Notes: a model not told the origin generated them from the letters alone. A DNA stretch of 64,000 bases from Diorhabda sublineata (GCF_026230105.1 NC_079485.1:27261572-27325571); one strand, 5' to 3'; positions 36,491 to 50,402 are shown, numbered from the stretch's first letter. Made by a program: numbers and translations.

Positions 36491-38329
36491 CCGGTGCTTT
36501 TACTATCGGATTTCTATTTCTCTTTTCTCTTTCGTGGCACGAGTAGGCCTTTTTTGACCAAATTTTTAATTCACGTATTCTGCGCATGCACACGATCCCA
36601 GGTATATTTTCTTAGTCCTTATTCGATTGTGACTATTCCCTACCATTTTTACCTTCCAATTCCTCTTAGCGTTTTTCGGAAGTTTATCCATATTATCTTC
36701 CTACATTGATAGAAGTCAAGGCAACATTTCAGTTTTTCATTATCGGAAAATAAATTTTCATGGACACCCGCTTACGATGGCAGACCCTCATTTTTTGTCA
36801 CGCCCAACATAGACCACCGTCGAATCACCCGTGGATTGCTGGTGGTCCACCTGGACCACTTTAGGAATCACGAGTCTAGTGGAAACCAAATATCAAAACA
36901 CGCAACTCCCAGTCCGTTTGGTTGAAATTGTGTTTCAAGTTCGCTTTCGATACAAAAACTAGTTTTTTTTTGGTGGAAATCGGCCTTTAGATTTACACCG
37001 ACAAACAGTTATTTTATTAAAATAATTGAAAAATTTGATAAAAATAGATGTTCTTACAAGGTAAATTTTTAATTTTTTAATTATGTCGATCATAAATTCA
37101 AAATCAAATTTATTTTGTTTTTTCTTATGTGACGTGTTTTTGGATTTTCTTCAAAATTTATTGTGTATGTTTTATGAATTTTGTGCATTCTCTATCATAA
37201 CTTTGTATATACGTTTAAACTAGATTGTTTGTCAAACAAGGATCTATTTTGTAGATATAAAATATTTATTTGACCTAAATTTCGTGTTTTTAACTGAGGA
37301 TCTATTTGAAAAAAACAAGGACAGGATGTACTTATTCGAAAGTTACAAAAGGAATTTTGCTCTTAAATACAATCTTTCGTATTAATTAAATCATAAAAAG
37401 CAAAATCTCAAAGTATATACAAATTCTATCAAATGTATTATACTCTGTGCTAAATCAGTGCAAAAAATCTAATCAGAGAAGGCGGGGAAACTGCTAAGGT
37501 ATACAGTCGTACAAATGTACATATACAATCGCATTCGTTTTCAGTTGATACCCTACGTTACCAAGTATTGTGAGTTTGTTGATTTGAGTGCACGCATGAT
37601 AAAAACCATATGAACCGGTCTTGTTTTGTAATAAATTTCAAATGTGACCGACTGCTGTATTTGCAATAAAAGGTTTGTTAATAATTTTATTCATATTTAC
37701 AAAATTGAATAATTTATAATTCCTTGTGTTAGTCATGTCGATCTTGATTGTTTTGTTTTTGAATGCACAAAGAGGCGCTAATTCAAGCACGTGTCGTGTT
37801 TTGGGTATTTTTAAAATAGATCTTTTCGTTTTGTTTTTAACTGCAAATTTTCTGCATAACTACGAAGAACGGAATTCGCTCATGTGAAATAGAATGTCAT
37901 TAAAATCCAGTGGTAACTTTTATGATCATATAGATATTTAATTTCAAATATTAAAAAAAGTATAATGTAGGGACTTCCACTGATATAAAAGAGCCATGGT
38001 AAAAAAACAATAATTTATTCAACAACTTTTTCTATTCGTGAAAAAAGGCACTTAATGCATATGTTGCATACATTATTTTTTCTACAGCCCAATACCAAAA
38101 ATAAAATTCAAATAGAAATTTGAGATATCTTAATTAAGTTCCTTCGGTAAATTACAATAATTAATATCGAACGAATAATGATTGAATTGAAAGTTAATTG
38201 GCATATAGAAAAATTTAAGTTGCAATCGGAAAAACTTATAGTAGTCAGACTTTGAAAATCTATGTATAGCCAGTGTTCAGCCAGAAAAAACTAACGGGTA
38301 AATAGTTTTAAAATAAATTGCCTGACACT
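36491..38329. other. Intergenic stretch, nothing recognised
   Basis: AT-rich; no exon-like structure, transposase motif or inverted repeat was recognised. Confidence 0.3.
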
Positions 38330-39445
38330 TTGTACATTGTCAATGTTTTTTCTTCAAATTTATTCTGCAGTTCAACTAATACGTCAAATTCTGTTTTTGA
38401 TATTTCGCAAGGAGCATCTGAAGCCATATTGAAATCTTCGATTCGGGTTTTTCACACACTTTATATACAACAGGATTAAATAGATACAACACGCACTTAT
38501 TAAAATCATTGATGATGGAATTTGACAGTGCCGTTTTCAAGTACTTATATTTATAAAAGGCAAAATGTTGTCTTGGCTAAAACACAGTAAAACACAGCAG
38601 GTTGCATTATGTGGGTAATGTTGGAAGGCAATTATCCCATTGATGTTGCAAAATTCACTCAACTCCATAGTTAAATAGCATTTGTGATCGTCAATCAGTA
38701 ACAGTATTGGTTTCATTATTCTTTTTCAAGCCTTTTGTTGATGCCAGTCACCATATATTCGTAGAAGACATCGCTACGTATCCAGCTGCTGTCAAATTCA
38801 GCCAAGTGTCATTTTGAAAGTATGCTATCCACTACTGCGTTGGGGTAACCTCACACATGGAAAAATTTACCATTAGATATACATTTTTTCGGTGTGCAAC
38901 ACTGAAATAGTCTCTTTTTCGTTACCTTTTTGAATCTCTTTAATAACCGAATAAATTTTTTCCAACTCTTTGATTCTAGAACCTTTCCCTTTTTTAGACC
39001 ACATAGAGAAACTTGGCATATCACCATTAAATATTCTTTCAGGGTGTTCCAAAATATCCTAAACATTCTGTTGTTTTAAATATCCTTTGATGTTGTTAAA
39101 CCCCTAGCTTCTCTGAAAGATAACTCTTGATGACTCTTCAAAAACGACCTATTCCATTTTTCTCCAGGACTTCCTTTATTAAACGGCGTTTTTCTTTCTT
39201 GTTTAATTACTTTTTGTTGAACAGTATTCAAAAGATCGTTTTTTGCAGAGAAATTTACATTTTATTAACTTATTAATCCAGTTGACTAGTTTTATTTCTT
39301 CGTTTTGAGTTAGTGCTGTAGCTGGACCAATTTTTCTAGACTATTCTTTTACCCGACCGTGAAAGCGATCTTGCAGAGTACCTCTTGGTACGCCTTGTAT
39401 TCGACTTGCTTCTCTAATAATCATTTGATCATCACGTATGGATTT
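38330..39445 (-). pseudogene. pogo/jerky-like transposase relic (psq HTH plus DDE)
   Basis: On the minus strand, 39445-39300 encodes a psq-type helix-turn-helix: IIREASRIQGVPRGTLQDRF, then HGRVKE and GPATALTQNEEIKLV. Next come decayed linker sequence and DDE pieces: GLKKGKVLESKSWKK near 38960, FDSSWIRSDVFYEYMVTGIN near 38770, and SNITHIMQPAV near 38610 (family: NTTHIMQPAD). The usual C-terminal segment (KTEFDVLVELQNKFEEKTL, 38400-38340) closes it. Stops and frameshifts throughout. No terminal repeats were identified; a different subfamily from the Tigger at 4712-6668. Confidence 0.85.
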
Positions 39446-40603
39446 TTTCTAAGGCAGGGTACTGGTGTATTAGTCTCCTTTAGGTGCCATTCTACCTACT
39501 TAATAATCCTAAATATACAGAGGCTGACTACTGAATCCGGTAAATCCACTGCTCAGCCAGTTAGTATGAAAGGCGGCTAACTATTGGTTAAACCTACTTA
39601 GAAAACAGTTTTAGGAGTAAAATTTCTGTGATTACTTTCACTAATTCGTTCTTTTCACTATGAATATTTATATAAAACTAATTCACTGCGCTACATAAAT
39701 TTATATATAAACTACAAATAGAATTCTACAAAGTTTTAGAAGAAAAAGAAATAAATAAATAGACTTTCCTAGAAACTATTTAGAAGAAATACTGTAAATA
39801 ACCCGCCAGCTATAATAAAAAGTTTCAAAAGGACACATCAAAGGCGCTTCCGCCATTTATAAAATATTCAATTGTAGCTGGAAAGGGTCGGCCTAAGGAT
39901 TCATTTCGCGAGCTTGTTCGTAAAAGTATTTTCGAAAAAGTGTTTATATCAACAATTTCTTTTGTACATTTCTCCTTTTTATTTGATAGTAGAAGTCTCA
40001 GATTAGCATATTTTTTATATAAATGTATTAAATTTACGTTTAAACTGGTTCCCATATCTATAAAATGCCAACTTGTATGCGTTTTTGAACAGGAATTGTG
40101 ATGAGTAGAAACTCCCCCTTATTTTCATTGTCATTATATTTCATTTTATACAAATCTTCTCTTCGGCAACCTCTAGCTATTCCCAGTATTAATGTATTCT
40201 ACGAATTAAACAAAAAAGTGATTAAATATTTAAAACTTTCACCTTAAACATTAAATATTTGTCGTATTAGTATTAAAGTATTAGATTTTTTAGGTTTGTA
40301 CCCAACCTATTTCATAAAAGTGCTTCTTAAGATTATTTTTTTTGGATTTTTCCGGAGTTAAATCCAATGTTGCGACATTTGCCTTTTCTATGATTTCTTT
40401 AGGAGTACATATTTCAAAATGACTGGTTATTTTTTTTTTTCAATAAAGGTGCGGACGGATTGCATTAATAAACTTTGTTACCTTATGGAAAGCGTGAAAT
40501 AATGTTAACTTCATGTCACTTTTTTAACGACATTTTACTTTTATTCACTCTAACCATAAACAACAGCTTTAAGCGCTACAAACCAGTAAAATAGGTACTT
40601 TAA

Positions 40604-40659
<56 letters not shown>

Positions 40660-43640
40660 CTCAAAATATATTTTGAGAATTGTTTTATTTTTTTTGGAAT
40701 ATATTTCGTTAATGTTATGATCCTTATTTCGTAATGTAATTTTTCGTTAAATGTTTGTGTTTTTAAATTTGAGCAAATTTTATTTAATTTTTTGCTTTGT
40801 ATAATATATAGCAATACCTAATAATACATAATCACTGTATCAAAAATCAAATTTTTCATTCGATTTTATACGTGATGAAAGTTTAATTCCATTTATATTT
40901 TACCAAATACGGAATTTATAATAGACACAATCTAACTGATTGATGATATTTCGATAGCTTAAATGTTGGAAAATCAAGAAACTAGCAAACAGATTTCCAC
41001 ATCTTGTACTCCCTAACTGAGATTGCTAATGGCGTGTATCGCTATAGAATACTTATCATCTAGATCGATTTGAATCGAGCTAGGCAAATATTTCTAAAGC
41101 AAATTGAATATATAAGATATAATTTCATCATCTATAAAACTGTTTAAATGTGCATGTAAAGTAGGTTATTGTGATTCAGGCCCATTCTATGTCCAGTTGA
41201 AAACCATTCCCAAGAATCGCGTATTCAACGAAACAGTGTGGGAGTTCTGGCCTACGAGATGTTGAAGTCTTCATAATCGACAAATTAGTAAGTACCGGAA
41301 TATTTTCTAGAATGAGGTGGTAATAATATAACTGCTATATTAAAACTCAACGCCTGCGTATATTTATATAGAGTGCGGAGGTAAATACAACCATAACGGT
41401 GTTACTTTCCTCAATGAACGAAAAATATGATATTGAAATATAGATAAGTTTGACGAAGAGTTCCCGATTTTAAAGATGTGTGATAAGTAACAAATGGCAG
41501 TCAAAGGTATACAAAACTGAATATGTAGAGAAAAAATAAGTGTGATCAAAACGTATATTATCCACTTTTCTGTATAATAATACTTTCGGAACAATAACTG
41601 TAAACAAGAGAGTTGATCATATAACATGCCCAATTAAACTAGTTTTAGATTTTCTAAGCTTTAGTTATCACAATCTCCCTTAAATATATGAAAAGTTTCA
41701 ACTTCACTTGTAATTTAGTTTGCCAGAACTAAACACCACCAAACTCTTCCCTTCTAGCGTGCATCCCTCAAAGAATAATACACTCTACCCCCATCCACCT
41801 CGTTCAATCAGACCTTAAAAAGTTAACCAACTTCTAAGCTGTATAAGAGATCCTGTTCATCTTTCTGACCAGAAGCTATGTTTACCCACTAGTGCGTTTT
41901 TATAGATCATATTGATCACACTAAAGAAATTTTGAAGATGGCTATAAGACGAGATTTGACTTAATCATACCTATAATATTAATATTAGTGTCTGTTGCTG
42001 CTTAAAAAGTTTCTTGAAGTAGTATAGAGGTGCGTCGTCAAACAATTTAAGAACTCTCGTTGAACGTAATGAAGCAGTCCAAATACTTTAGATTTATTTT
42101 ATTGTGAAAACATATAAACTCAATGGATAAACGACCATTTGTGGCTATTTTAAATATAATTTTCAGCGAAATTCCCTCGCTGCAAATGGTGTTTTTTGAA
42201 CTGCGGTTTTCGACTCACAATCTGTGCGGATAAAGCTCCTGTTTTTGAGATTTCTCTCAAAACCGCCTGTTTCACTTGCTTAAAAAATTTTAAAGGTCTA
42301 CCTCTACTTATTTCTTCTGTAATCGTCTGCCCCGCGATTCATTTGATTGGATTAATGATGATTTGGATTGGATGATTTGGATTAACCCACCTCTTCTTAA
42401 GTCCTTAATTTTTTGCTTCTCAATTTTCCTGTTGCTGAATTTCACGCGGCATTATTTTCTAAGAATGATTAACTCACTCTCCCTTAGAAAATCAACATTC
42501 TTTGTAAATAATAGTTTGGATAATGGATTGTTTTTCTGTTGTTCCCAATCTTTTTTTTCAATATCGTGGGCTTATTTGGCTTTATTTATTGACAATGAAT
42601 TACATCAAGGCGCACACAGTAATTATTGCGTGATGACACTATTTCGATAAAGAAAATTGAAGATTCCAATCTTTAAATGGGATTGAATTGAATTTGAAAA
42701 GGGCCGAAGAATGAATATCACAAAAAATTTCAACAATAATAAAGGTCGTAAGTAAGCAAATTGTTAGAATTCCACATTCAGCACAATAAAAAAATGTTCA
42801 AAATTTTTAATTCTCAACCTACTAACATAAATATTGTAGTTGGTTGGGAAAAAGTTTGTTTAGGTTGATATTCGCAAACATCGATAATTACAATAATACA
42901 ATAGAAATTTAGTAATAACATCCTGTAAAGAAAATTTGCCATTCAAGTATTTTTTGCATGCCACTGATTTTTATAACCAATTCATTGTTATCTCTTCATT
43001 TGTCAAAACCTGGTTTTCTTAATTTATGCAGATCTTCACTCTCGGACGTATGGAACTAAATAATCTCTCTTAATCTGAAGAACAAGCTTAAGTTTATCGC
43101 AAAATGAATGTTCAAAATCTGGTACTAAAGTGGAATGACCAAATTATAATGTACGCTGTTCAAGCTGAAGAGATATCTTTATATTTATTTTTAAAAATCA
43201 GGACAGGTTTTGAATTTATTGTCATTTTTCCACTTATGTATCCATTTAAAGCTACAATGAATGCAATTCTTAGACAAGTTGAAATTGTTTTATTTTTTAA
43301 TAAATATACAGGGTCCCGAAATTCGACTGCCAAGGCAAATGATGAAAAACATCATTTTTTGATCGCTCTTGTGATTATTTAGAAAATTACAAAACAGTTT
43401 CTTCCGAATCAACTTACATCGATAGGTTAATGGTGTCCTACAAAATGATATTTGTTCGTTAAACTATACGTTTTCTTTGAAAAAGTTGGCATCTACTACG
43501 CTAAAACGGTTTTCCAGAACTTATTAATAAACACTAATGCCATTTAGATGATAATTTTTCAAATAAATCATGCAGAATGAAAATGTTACATTCAATTAAC
43601 ACATCTTTAACAAAAAATAGGTTAAACAAAATAAATTAAA
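39446..43640. other. Long stretch without a recognisable gene
   Basis: AT-rich with one microsatellite (40606-40654) and an adjacent perfect palindrome (40657-40680). Around 42330-42385 is a short run of GGATT/GATTTGGATT-type repeats. Open stretches of 60-95 codons (39825-40055, 40569-40814, 42363-42650, 43104-43382) show no family motif. Confidence 0.35.
40606..40654. repeat. (TA)n microsatellite
   Basis: About 24 AT dinucleotides, followed two bases later by the perfect 24-base palindrome 40657-40680 (attctcaaaata and its complement). Confidence 0.97.
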
Positions 43641-43648
43641 GAAACTAC

Positions 43649-44540
43649 TCAAATTGTCCACTTTTTTCGTTTATACAAGCTCCAATTTTTCACAGCATTG
43701 ATAACGCGTATTAGAAATTTTGTTGCTTGTAAACGACCAACAAGATCTTCCTCATTTTCTACCGAACTCTGATAGACGAGAGACTTCATATGCCTCCACT
43801 TAAAAAAAAAACAAGGGGAGTAAGATGCGGACATCTAACTGGCTAACCAATTGGCCCACCTAGACCTATCCAGCTCTAAACATAAGTGGCATTTAAATGG
43901 AGTCGTACATTTGCTGAAAAATGTACAGAAGCTCCATCATGCTGAAGTATCATCTTTTGTCCTATAAGAATGTCAAATAAATGAAATAAATTTCTCCGTT
44001 TAAGTTTTGAGGAAACATGTATGGTCCTATTATTTAATCGTCTACTATTCCAGACCATAAATTTACAAAAAATTTTCGCTGATGGGTAAAAGTGGCATAC
44101 GGATTTTCATTCGCTCATTCATGACTCTTTCGGGAATTAAATATGCCTTCTATCGTAAACATTGCCTCATTGGTAAATAATATTAATTTAGAAAATTATC
44201 ATTATCCATGTAGTTGAAGATACCAATTAGAAAATTCTGTAACATTCTGTAAAATAACTGTTCATTTGCAACTTTCCATACAGAGTTCCTATTTGTATAC
44301 AATCTGTGACTGAGGGATTTCATACTTAAAGATGGTTAATTCTCTATTACTCAAAACGTTGTTTTCAAAATGAACTGTACTGCTAGTTCAAAGTCGTCCG
44401 TCGTTATTCCTTTTAATATTTAAACTTTCTATTTCTCTTAATCTTCTATCAATACTGGCAAAAATTGAACGGATGATGTCTATGAGGCGACCTTTCTCTA
44501 TATAGTCTTTCCGCCAATCTCGAATGTAGTCGACCTTTGT
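43649..44540 (-). pseudogene. DDE transposase fossil (Tc1/mariner-like superfamily)
   Basis: Minus-strand pieces in order: a segment with YLFTNEAMFT-like sequence near 44170; NENPYATFTHQRKF near 44100; VNLWSGIVDD near 44060; the open stretch 43876-44058, MVWNSRRLNNRTIH, with MILQHDGASVHFSANVRLHL; then SPCFFFKWRHMKSLVYQSSV and ENEEDLVGR in 43649-43834. The QHDGA-x-HFS block, followed by a degraded PDLTPLDFFLWGHLKS-like block, matches a DDE family widespread in beetles and ants. Frames are broken in several places. Confidence 0.75.
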
Positions 44541-45120
44541 ATATTTTTTTATTAATTTATCTTTTAATGCACACTTTCACATTAACGTTACTTAAATCAA
44601 ACTTAAACAATTTCATTTTAACAATAAGACGGTTGTTTCGAAAACCTCCTAATATTCTAAGTCAAAGTAAAGTTGAATGTCTAAGACACCCAATGTTTTC
44701 CAAAACGTACGGTTGTTAATGCTGCGAAAGGTCAGGGCGTGTTCAAATGAAGGAGCTAGAAAATTTGGGGTGTCAAGTAATATATGATTTCGAAACTGCT
44801 TTTGATTGAAAGTGCTGAAAGGTAATATCCTCATTTCATTTCATTTTTTCATGTGGTTTTTTTGTCATAGAGTTAATATATTTCATTTCGTTTCGTATAC
44901 CAAAAATGTAGAATTAGTAAAATTATCAAAATAATGAGTGTACTAGTGACGCTGAATGATTTTTTTACTGAAACCATGTCAAACAGCAAGTAAGTCAATA
45001 ATTACATTTTAATCCAAGCAATTTGGAAAAAACTGACTCTATCTCTATCAAAAACGATGCTAGGGAAGTAGCTGCTCCATACAAAAACTTAAGTTTAAGA
45101 TGATAATATGGATCAAGAAT

Positions 45121-45343
45121 TGAAGATGAACCGGTTCGAGGATAAAAGTTTTGTGAATAATTGCGCAGGTTTATTTATAACATTTGTTTTTTTGATGAAA
45201 GTATCTTTATAGTGAAGCCAATATACATAATTGGCGGTATTGGAATCATACCGACCCACACGTTTTCACAGAAGGTCATACAGAAACGCCCAAAAAGTAA
45301 ATTTTTAAGCAGGATAGAATACCTAGTCTTTCTAGATAATTGA
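45121..45343 (+). pseudogene. Possible DDE transposase fragment
   Basis: The plus-strand open stretch at 45161 reads NICFFDESIFIVKPIYI, and later QKVIQKRPKSKF. The FxDExxFxVxP pattern resembles the second catalytic-region motif of Tc1-like transposases (FSDEKIFTV). Short and isolated, so only tentative. Confidence 0.3.
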
Positions 45344-46350
45344 TAGGGGGTTTATAAAATGACCAGATAGGTGGCCGATTTGATTTTGTATGGATTTTTA
45401 TGTGGCGCTAGTACCTCTACAAGAATTTAGAGAGAAAAATACTTATTATTCAACACAGATGGTTCTATTTAGTGGGGTGAAAAATTTATACTATGAAAAT
45501 TTAGCCTTGTCAACATTTTTCCAAATTTGAACATAATTCAAGATATTGGGGAGTTTCTAGTTTTACTTATAACATCTTGAATGTTTACGTAAAAAATTAC
45601 AGGTTTCTCCCTTAAATAGCTGCATAAAAATTTCAGAAATGTTTCCTGTTTGTTTATTATAAATCGATAATTAAATCAAATACCTGTCTATAAACAATAA
45701 AAAAATAAGGTAGGCAGTATGTAAAGATAAAACGGAGTAATAGTATGAATAAAACCGTAGGCAGAGTCGCCTGTCGACAAATTGAACTAAATGTAATCAT
45801 GAACTCAAATATAAAATATTATTATTCTTATTTAATTTGAGTTTATTTAGAATTTATTCTAATGAACCACGTACATTTCACACATTTGCATGACTTATCT
45901 ACGGGGAAATATCAATTTCATGATAAATAATAGGTGCAATATCAAAAAATTGTGTAGGTCAAGTGGATAAGTCTAAAATGTGTCGACAGTTAGAATAGAT
46001 TAAGTTATAAACAATAATGTGCATTGGTGATGATGATCTCTTTTACATCGCATTCCTATGTTTCACCAAATGTACAAAAAATCCATAATTCTACCTGAAA
46101 ATTGAATCTCAGAATATATCGAAAAGGTATCTTCAAAAGAAACAGTCTTTAAATAATTAAATAGTATAATCTCTTTACGGATTGCTGTAAAAATAAGAAT
46201 GGATTTCTCTAGCTTTGTGTAGTCCCCTAAAATATAATTTAATCAATGAGAATCAACTATCAAGTTTAAAGGTTAAGTTTTCGATGTCCCCAAGTGCTTC
46301 CTTTGTCTTTTTTATTTTGCTGGTTTTTTTCTTTTTTTTTCCTGTTTCGA
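45344..46350. other. AT-rich stretch, nothing recognised
   Basis: No supported coding or repeat structure. Confidence 0.3.
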
Positions 46351-46357
46351 GACTTGA

Positions 46358-46447
46358 GATGTTGACTGCCAAGACAATTTAAATACAAAGTATAGGAAAT
46401 ATAGGCTTTTTAAAAAAGTTTTTTTGTAGTTGACGGTCAACGTGTTA
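46358..46447. mobile_element. Possible piggyBac-MITE remnant
   Basis: tgacggtcaacgtg followed by TTAA (ending 46447) resembles the right end of the MITE at 33683-33918, and gttgactgccaagac near 46361 resembles its left end but lacks TTAA. Probably an internally deleted, decayed relative. Confidence 0.35.
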
Positions 46448-47280
46448 AACATGTGTTTTAGCTTAGTGATTGTTTCAAAACTAATAATTAAGTCGAAGTA
46501 AGTTTGTGTATTCGTTTGTGTCTTCGTGTGTCTTGTGTTTGTAACAACGAGGATGTATTTCCAACTTATCAAAAAGGAGTTCAAAAATATGAATAAAAAG
46601 TTATGTGTTTTAAACGACTCGAATAGAATAGAATAAGGTACACAAAATTTGATATAATTTACTATATTTTTTACATTTTTATAATGTTTTGTTAATTTTA
46701 ATTGATAGTTCATTTTAATAAAAAACAATTTGTCATCGTCATATTTCACAATCCAAATTAATCATAAAAAGTGCAACATGAACGTACAAAACCCTTTTCT
46801 GTCGAATTTTTAAAAAAATAAAATGTAAACAAACCAATTGATATTACGTACATAATCTAGAGATGCAAAAATTTTTTAAAATTGATTGAGCACTTCTTGT
46901 TAGTGGTTTTTCATTAGATTAAATCTATTTTTGAACTAGATGAGTCACTTTGATGAATCTGATCCATGACACTTGTTACTTATTTTCTTATAAATATAAA
47001 ATAAACAAATTCCTCAAATAAAAATGAGGTTACCTATTAAAATTTGATAGAATGATGAATCTAGTTTTTTTCCATTATTATAATTAGAATTAATATTTTT
47101 TTTATATAAACAAAACAATACCGAGAATTGTAGTTTGGATTACGTTATTGAAAGTTTTAGCAACTGTTGAACGATATTATATCATAAGAGACTAAACTCT
47201 TTTGGTATTTCTTTATACTTGATTTACCAATTCATTAAAAATATAATATTTTCATGTTATATATAAAAATCTAATCAGTT

Positions 47281-48450
47281 CACACAACTTTGTCCTTAGT
47301 TTTAGCAGTTTTACAATTAATGACATCAAAAATAAATACTCATCTGGAACTGATGGACTTAACGTCAAAAATGTTTTCGAGGCTGCCCGATTGCACATTA
47401 AATCACCTTATCACTTCAATTAACGTTTCATTTCAAAATGGCACTTTTCCCAATTGCCTTAAGATGGCTATAATTATACCTCTGCATAAAGGAAGAGATA
47501 ACAATCAAGTATCGAATTATCGCTCAATTGCACTCCTTCCCACGTTACCTAAGATCATAGAAATATTGGTCACAAAGGTTTTTATCCTTTCTGTTTAAAT
47601 ATAAAATACTTACTACCCATCATTTTGGGATTTTACGTAACAAATTCTCCCTTCTTAATAATAAGTACTCTAGCCTAAACAGCCATCACTCCACTGCAAC
47701 AACTTTTTGTGATTTTTCTAAGGCTTTCGAATGTGTTAATCACAATATTTTAACCAAAAAATTGTAGTACTACGGTTTGAGGGAAACACCTCTCGCATGG
47801 TTTAAGTCGTACCTTACCAACAGAAGTCAGCTTGTAAGGGTTGATACAACGATGTCATCTTGCAAGCCAAAAGAATGCGGAGTGCCTCAAGGCTCAGTAC
47901 TAGGGCCCTATTTTTTCTTCTGTCTATAAACGACATCGCCTATCTAGACATCAGGGGTGAAATATTTCTATTTCCAGACTACACTAGTTTCTATTGACTA
48001 CCCACTTAGGAACACGACCTTTACCTACCCACTCCACGTTCAGAATTAGTTAAGGGCTCAATATTTTAAAATTTTGCAGTATCAGACACAAAATTTCTTG
48101 GTCTACATTTTGATCAACGTGTTACATATTCAGACTAAAGAAGACAGATTGAATTAAAATACCGGCAAATGTACTGGCTCTTGATGCGAAAATCAAAGTA
48201 AAATAATCAAAATACGAACTCCACCTATGGTGACGTGCAAATTCAACATCGCTGAATATCATCCAAAGATTTAAATCTAAAGTGTTACAATAGATAGTAG
48301 ATACCCCATGGTACGTAAGTAATCAGATACACCATGATTTAAACATTCCCTTCATCAAGCCAAAACGTCACATAATGAACGCACCATTCAACACGAAAAC
48401 AACAAAATTTCTTTTCTCTTTCTCACTTCTCAAAATTCTTTTGGAGCATC
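47281..48450 (+). pseudogene. Non-LTR retrotransposon reverse transcriptase fragment (Jockey/CR1-like)
   Basis: Pieces of a reverse transcriptase occur in order on the plus strand: SSGTDGLNVK (about 47338); FPNCLKMAIIIPLHKGRDNN and NYRSIALLPTLPKIIE (47449-47570); FCDFSKAFECVNHNILTKKL (about 47708); ETPLAWFKSYLTNRSQLVRV (about 47780); and CGVPQGSVLGP (about 47878). The catalytic FxDD box is lost (FYFQTT-like). A thumb/C-terminal part follows (SDTKFLGLHFDQRVTYSD, LKYRQMYWLL). Several frameshifts; the endonuclease domain is missing, so it is 5' truncated. Confidence 0.88.
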
Positions 48451-49305
48451 GATTCGTACTGTGTAAGTAGCAAAAAATTTGATGATGATGTCCATGTCTA
48501 CTGGCCGTGGTGCACTACATTGTTAATGACATGTACAGAGCATCCCACAATAATCATGTTTGGGTTTAGATTCTCGTATATATTGTGAGAAACATTTTTA
48601 ATTCCATTTTCCCAATTTTTAAACAAATGAAGCCTCCCGGACGCTTCCCTGATACCCAGTAAACTAGGACAAATCCGGGGAATACCGGATAGATGGCAAG
48701 TGTAGTTGATCGCTTATTTTTTAGTTGTATAACATCGTATTTTCCATTTATTATTCGAATTATAATAATAAGAATAATAAATAATATGTGAAACTCCTCA
48801 TTTGCCCTGTAAGATTGAGAATGTACGTCCTTGAAGTTGGTGAAGTGTATATCATTTTCATTTATTGCGAGATACAAGAGTATCTTTTTAATATATTCAT
48901 GCAGATTTGTAATTATAGCATTTGATCATTTTTACATAGCGCCTCTGTCGATATGTTGCAACGCTGAAATTATTCCCATATGGTTATTGACGCCGCCAAC
49001 GTTCTACAGCGCTTATATTAAATATGATTTTTTAATTTTCAATGGTACGCATAATAAATGTATAACAAAATGTATTATTATAAGTCTCACGAAAATCCAC
49101 ATATCTTCATGTTTTCATTCTATTCACACAGTTATACACCTCATATTTTCTCTGGCCTTTCCGTAGATCAGTGGCGTAGCGTAGTGGAGGCGAAATTGCA
49201 CAATATTTGAATATTTTTATCGAGCCTACGTTTCAGACCGACTGAAATAAGCATGGGATATTAAATAACTGTAAACTGTAATGAAATACATTCGGCTTGT
49301 TATAT
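48451..49305. other. Intergenic stretch with a solitary transposon-end-like string
   Basis: CAGTGGCGTAGCG at 49169-49181 looks like the terminus of a common hAT-type family, but no partner end was found. Otherwise AT-rich; open stretches without family features. Confidence 0.35.
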
Positions 49306-50240
49306 TTTTCTTCAACATTTTGAATATTCCTTTGTTCACGTGTTGTGACACAGTAGTCACTTCTGATTTATTTAATCTAGCATAAGTTTTTGAAGGAATT
49401 AATTTATTATCAACCTCCCACTTCATTCGAGAGATTCAATAAAACCTCGAAATTGCATCGAATTCTTTCTCTACCTATCTACACTACATCTATCATAATA
49501 AATTTTAGGTGATTTTATTCTTTATATTCGCTACTAAGTTTTTCTTTGCTTTTTTTATTGCGCTCACAAAAATTCCAGTTATCTTTATGGATTTCCTTTT
49601 GTTCTGAGCAAATTTATGTTATATTTCAAAAAATATAAATTCAGTTTTTTCATATTTTAGAGCATAAGCTACTTTTATTCAAATCTGTTCTTTTTACTCG
49701 TTCCTTCTTCAGTTTCCCACAGTTCTACAGCTGCTAGGTTTCAACCACACCCAAAGGACTCAACCGGTACACCACAAACAAACTAATGCAACTCAACTGG
49801 GAATTCAATTGAGGGCTGCTACCATCATAGATTTCTTGGGAACGTGGCAATGAAACACCAAAGTAGACTAATTTTAATATATTTTCCGAGCTTTCAAATA
49901 CTTATGTATTCATCGTCTAGGACTGAAATTATGGTCAAATATAATATAAGAAATATGTATAAAAATAATAAAAGTTCTACTTACAATAATTAATTAATAT
50001 TTCTTATATTAATTTCAGTTTCAGACGATGAATACATACATAAAAGTATTCGAAAGCTCGGAAAATATATTAAAGTTAGTTCACTTTGGTGTTTCATTGC
50101 CACGTTCCCAATAAGAAACCTGGCAGTTGGAGTGAGGGTTGATAACAAATTAATTTCTTCATAAACTTGAATGCTAGAATAAATAAATCAGAAGTGACTA
50201 CTGTGCCTCAATACGTGTACAAAGGAATATTCAAAATGTC
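49306..50240. mobile_element. Large foldback element, left arm interrupted
   Basis: 49306-49425 (ttttgaatattcctttgt, cagtagtcacttctgattta) is the reverse complement of 50130-50240. 49828-49965 (gggaacgtggcaatgaaaca, atattttccgagctttc) is the reverse complement of 50000-50118. In the right arm the two parts are adjacent; in the left arm they are separated by about 390 bp of unrelated sequence (49440-49826). The fold centre is near 49985. Confidence 0.8.
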
Positions 50241-50402
50241 TTGCTCTTTGAAGCGACTATAAAGATCGTCTGTACTGATCCTTGAGTGATGTTTTCGCAA
50301 TTGAGTAGATCTCAAGATCTTTCAGATTGCAGTATCCAAATAAGAGGGCAGCATATTTTCTTCCACTCTTTATACTTATGTTACGCCTATGTTGCTGGTA
50401 TA

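Noticed and set aside
40569..40814. Minus-strand open frame through the AT microsatellite
   Set aside because: Created by the TA repeat (alternating Tyr/Ile).
43104..43382. 92-codon open frame next to the DDE fossil, considered as part of it
   Set aside because: Opposite strand and no transposase motif.
46312..46749. 145-codon open frame on the minus strand
   Set aside because: Composition is dominated by Lys, Asn, Phe, Ile and Tyr from AT-rich DNA, with no recognisable motif.
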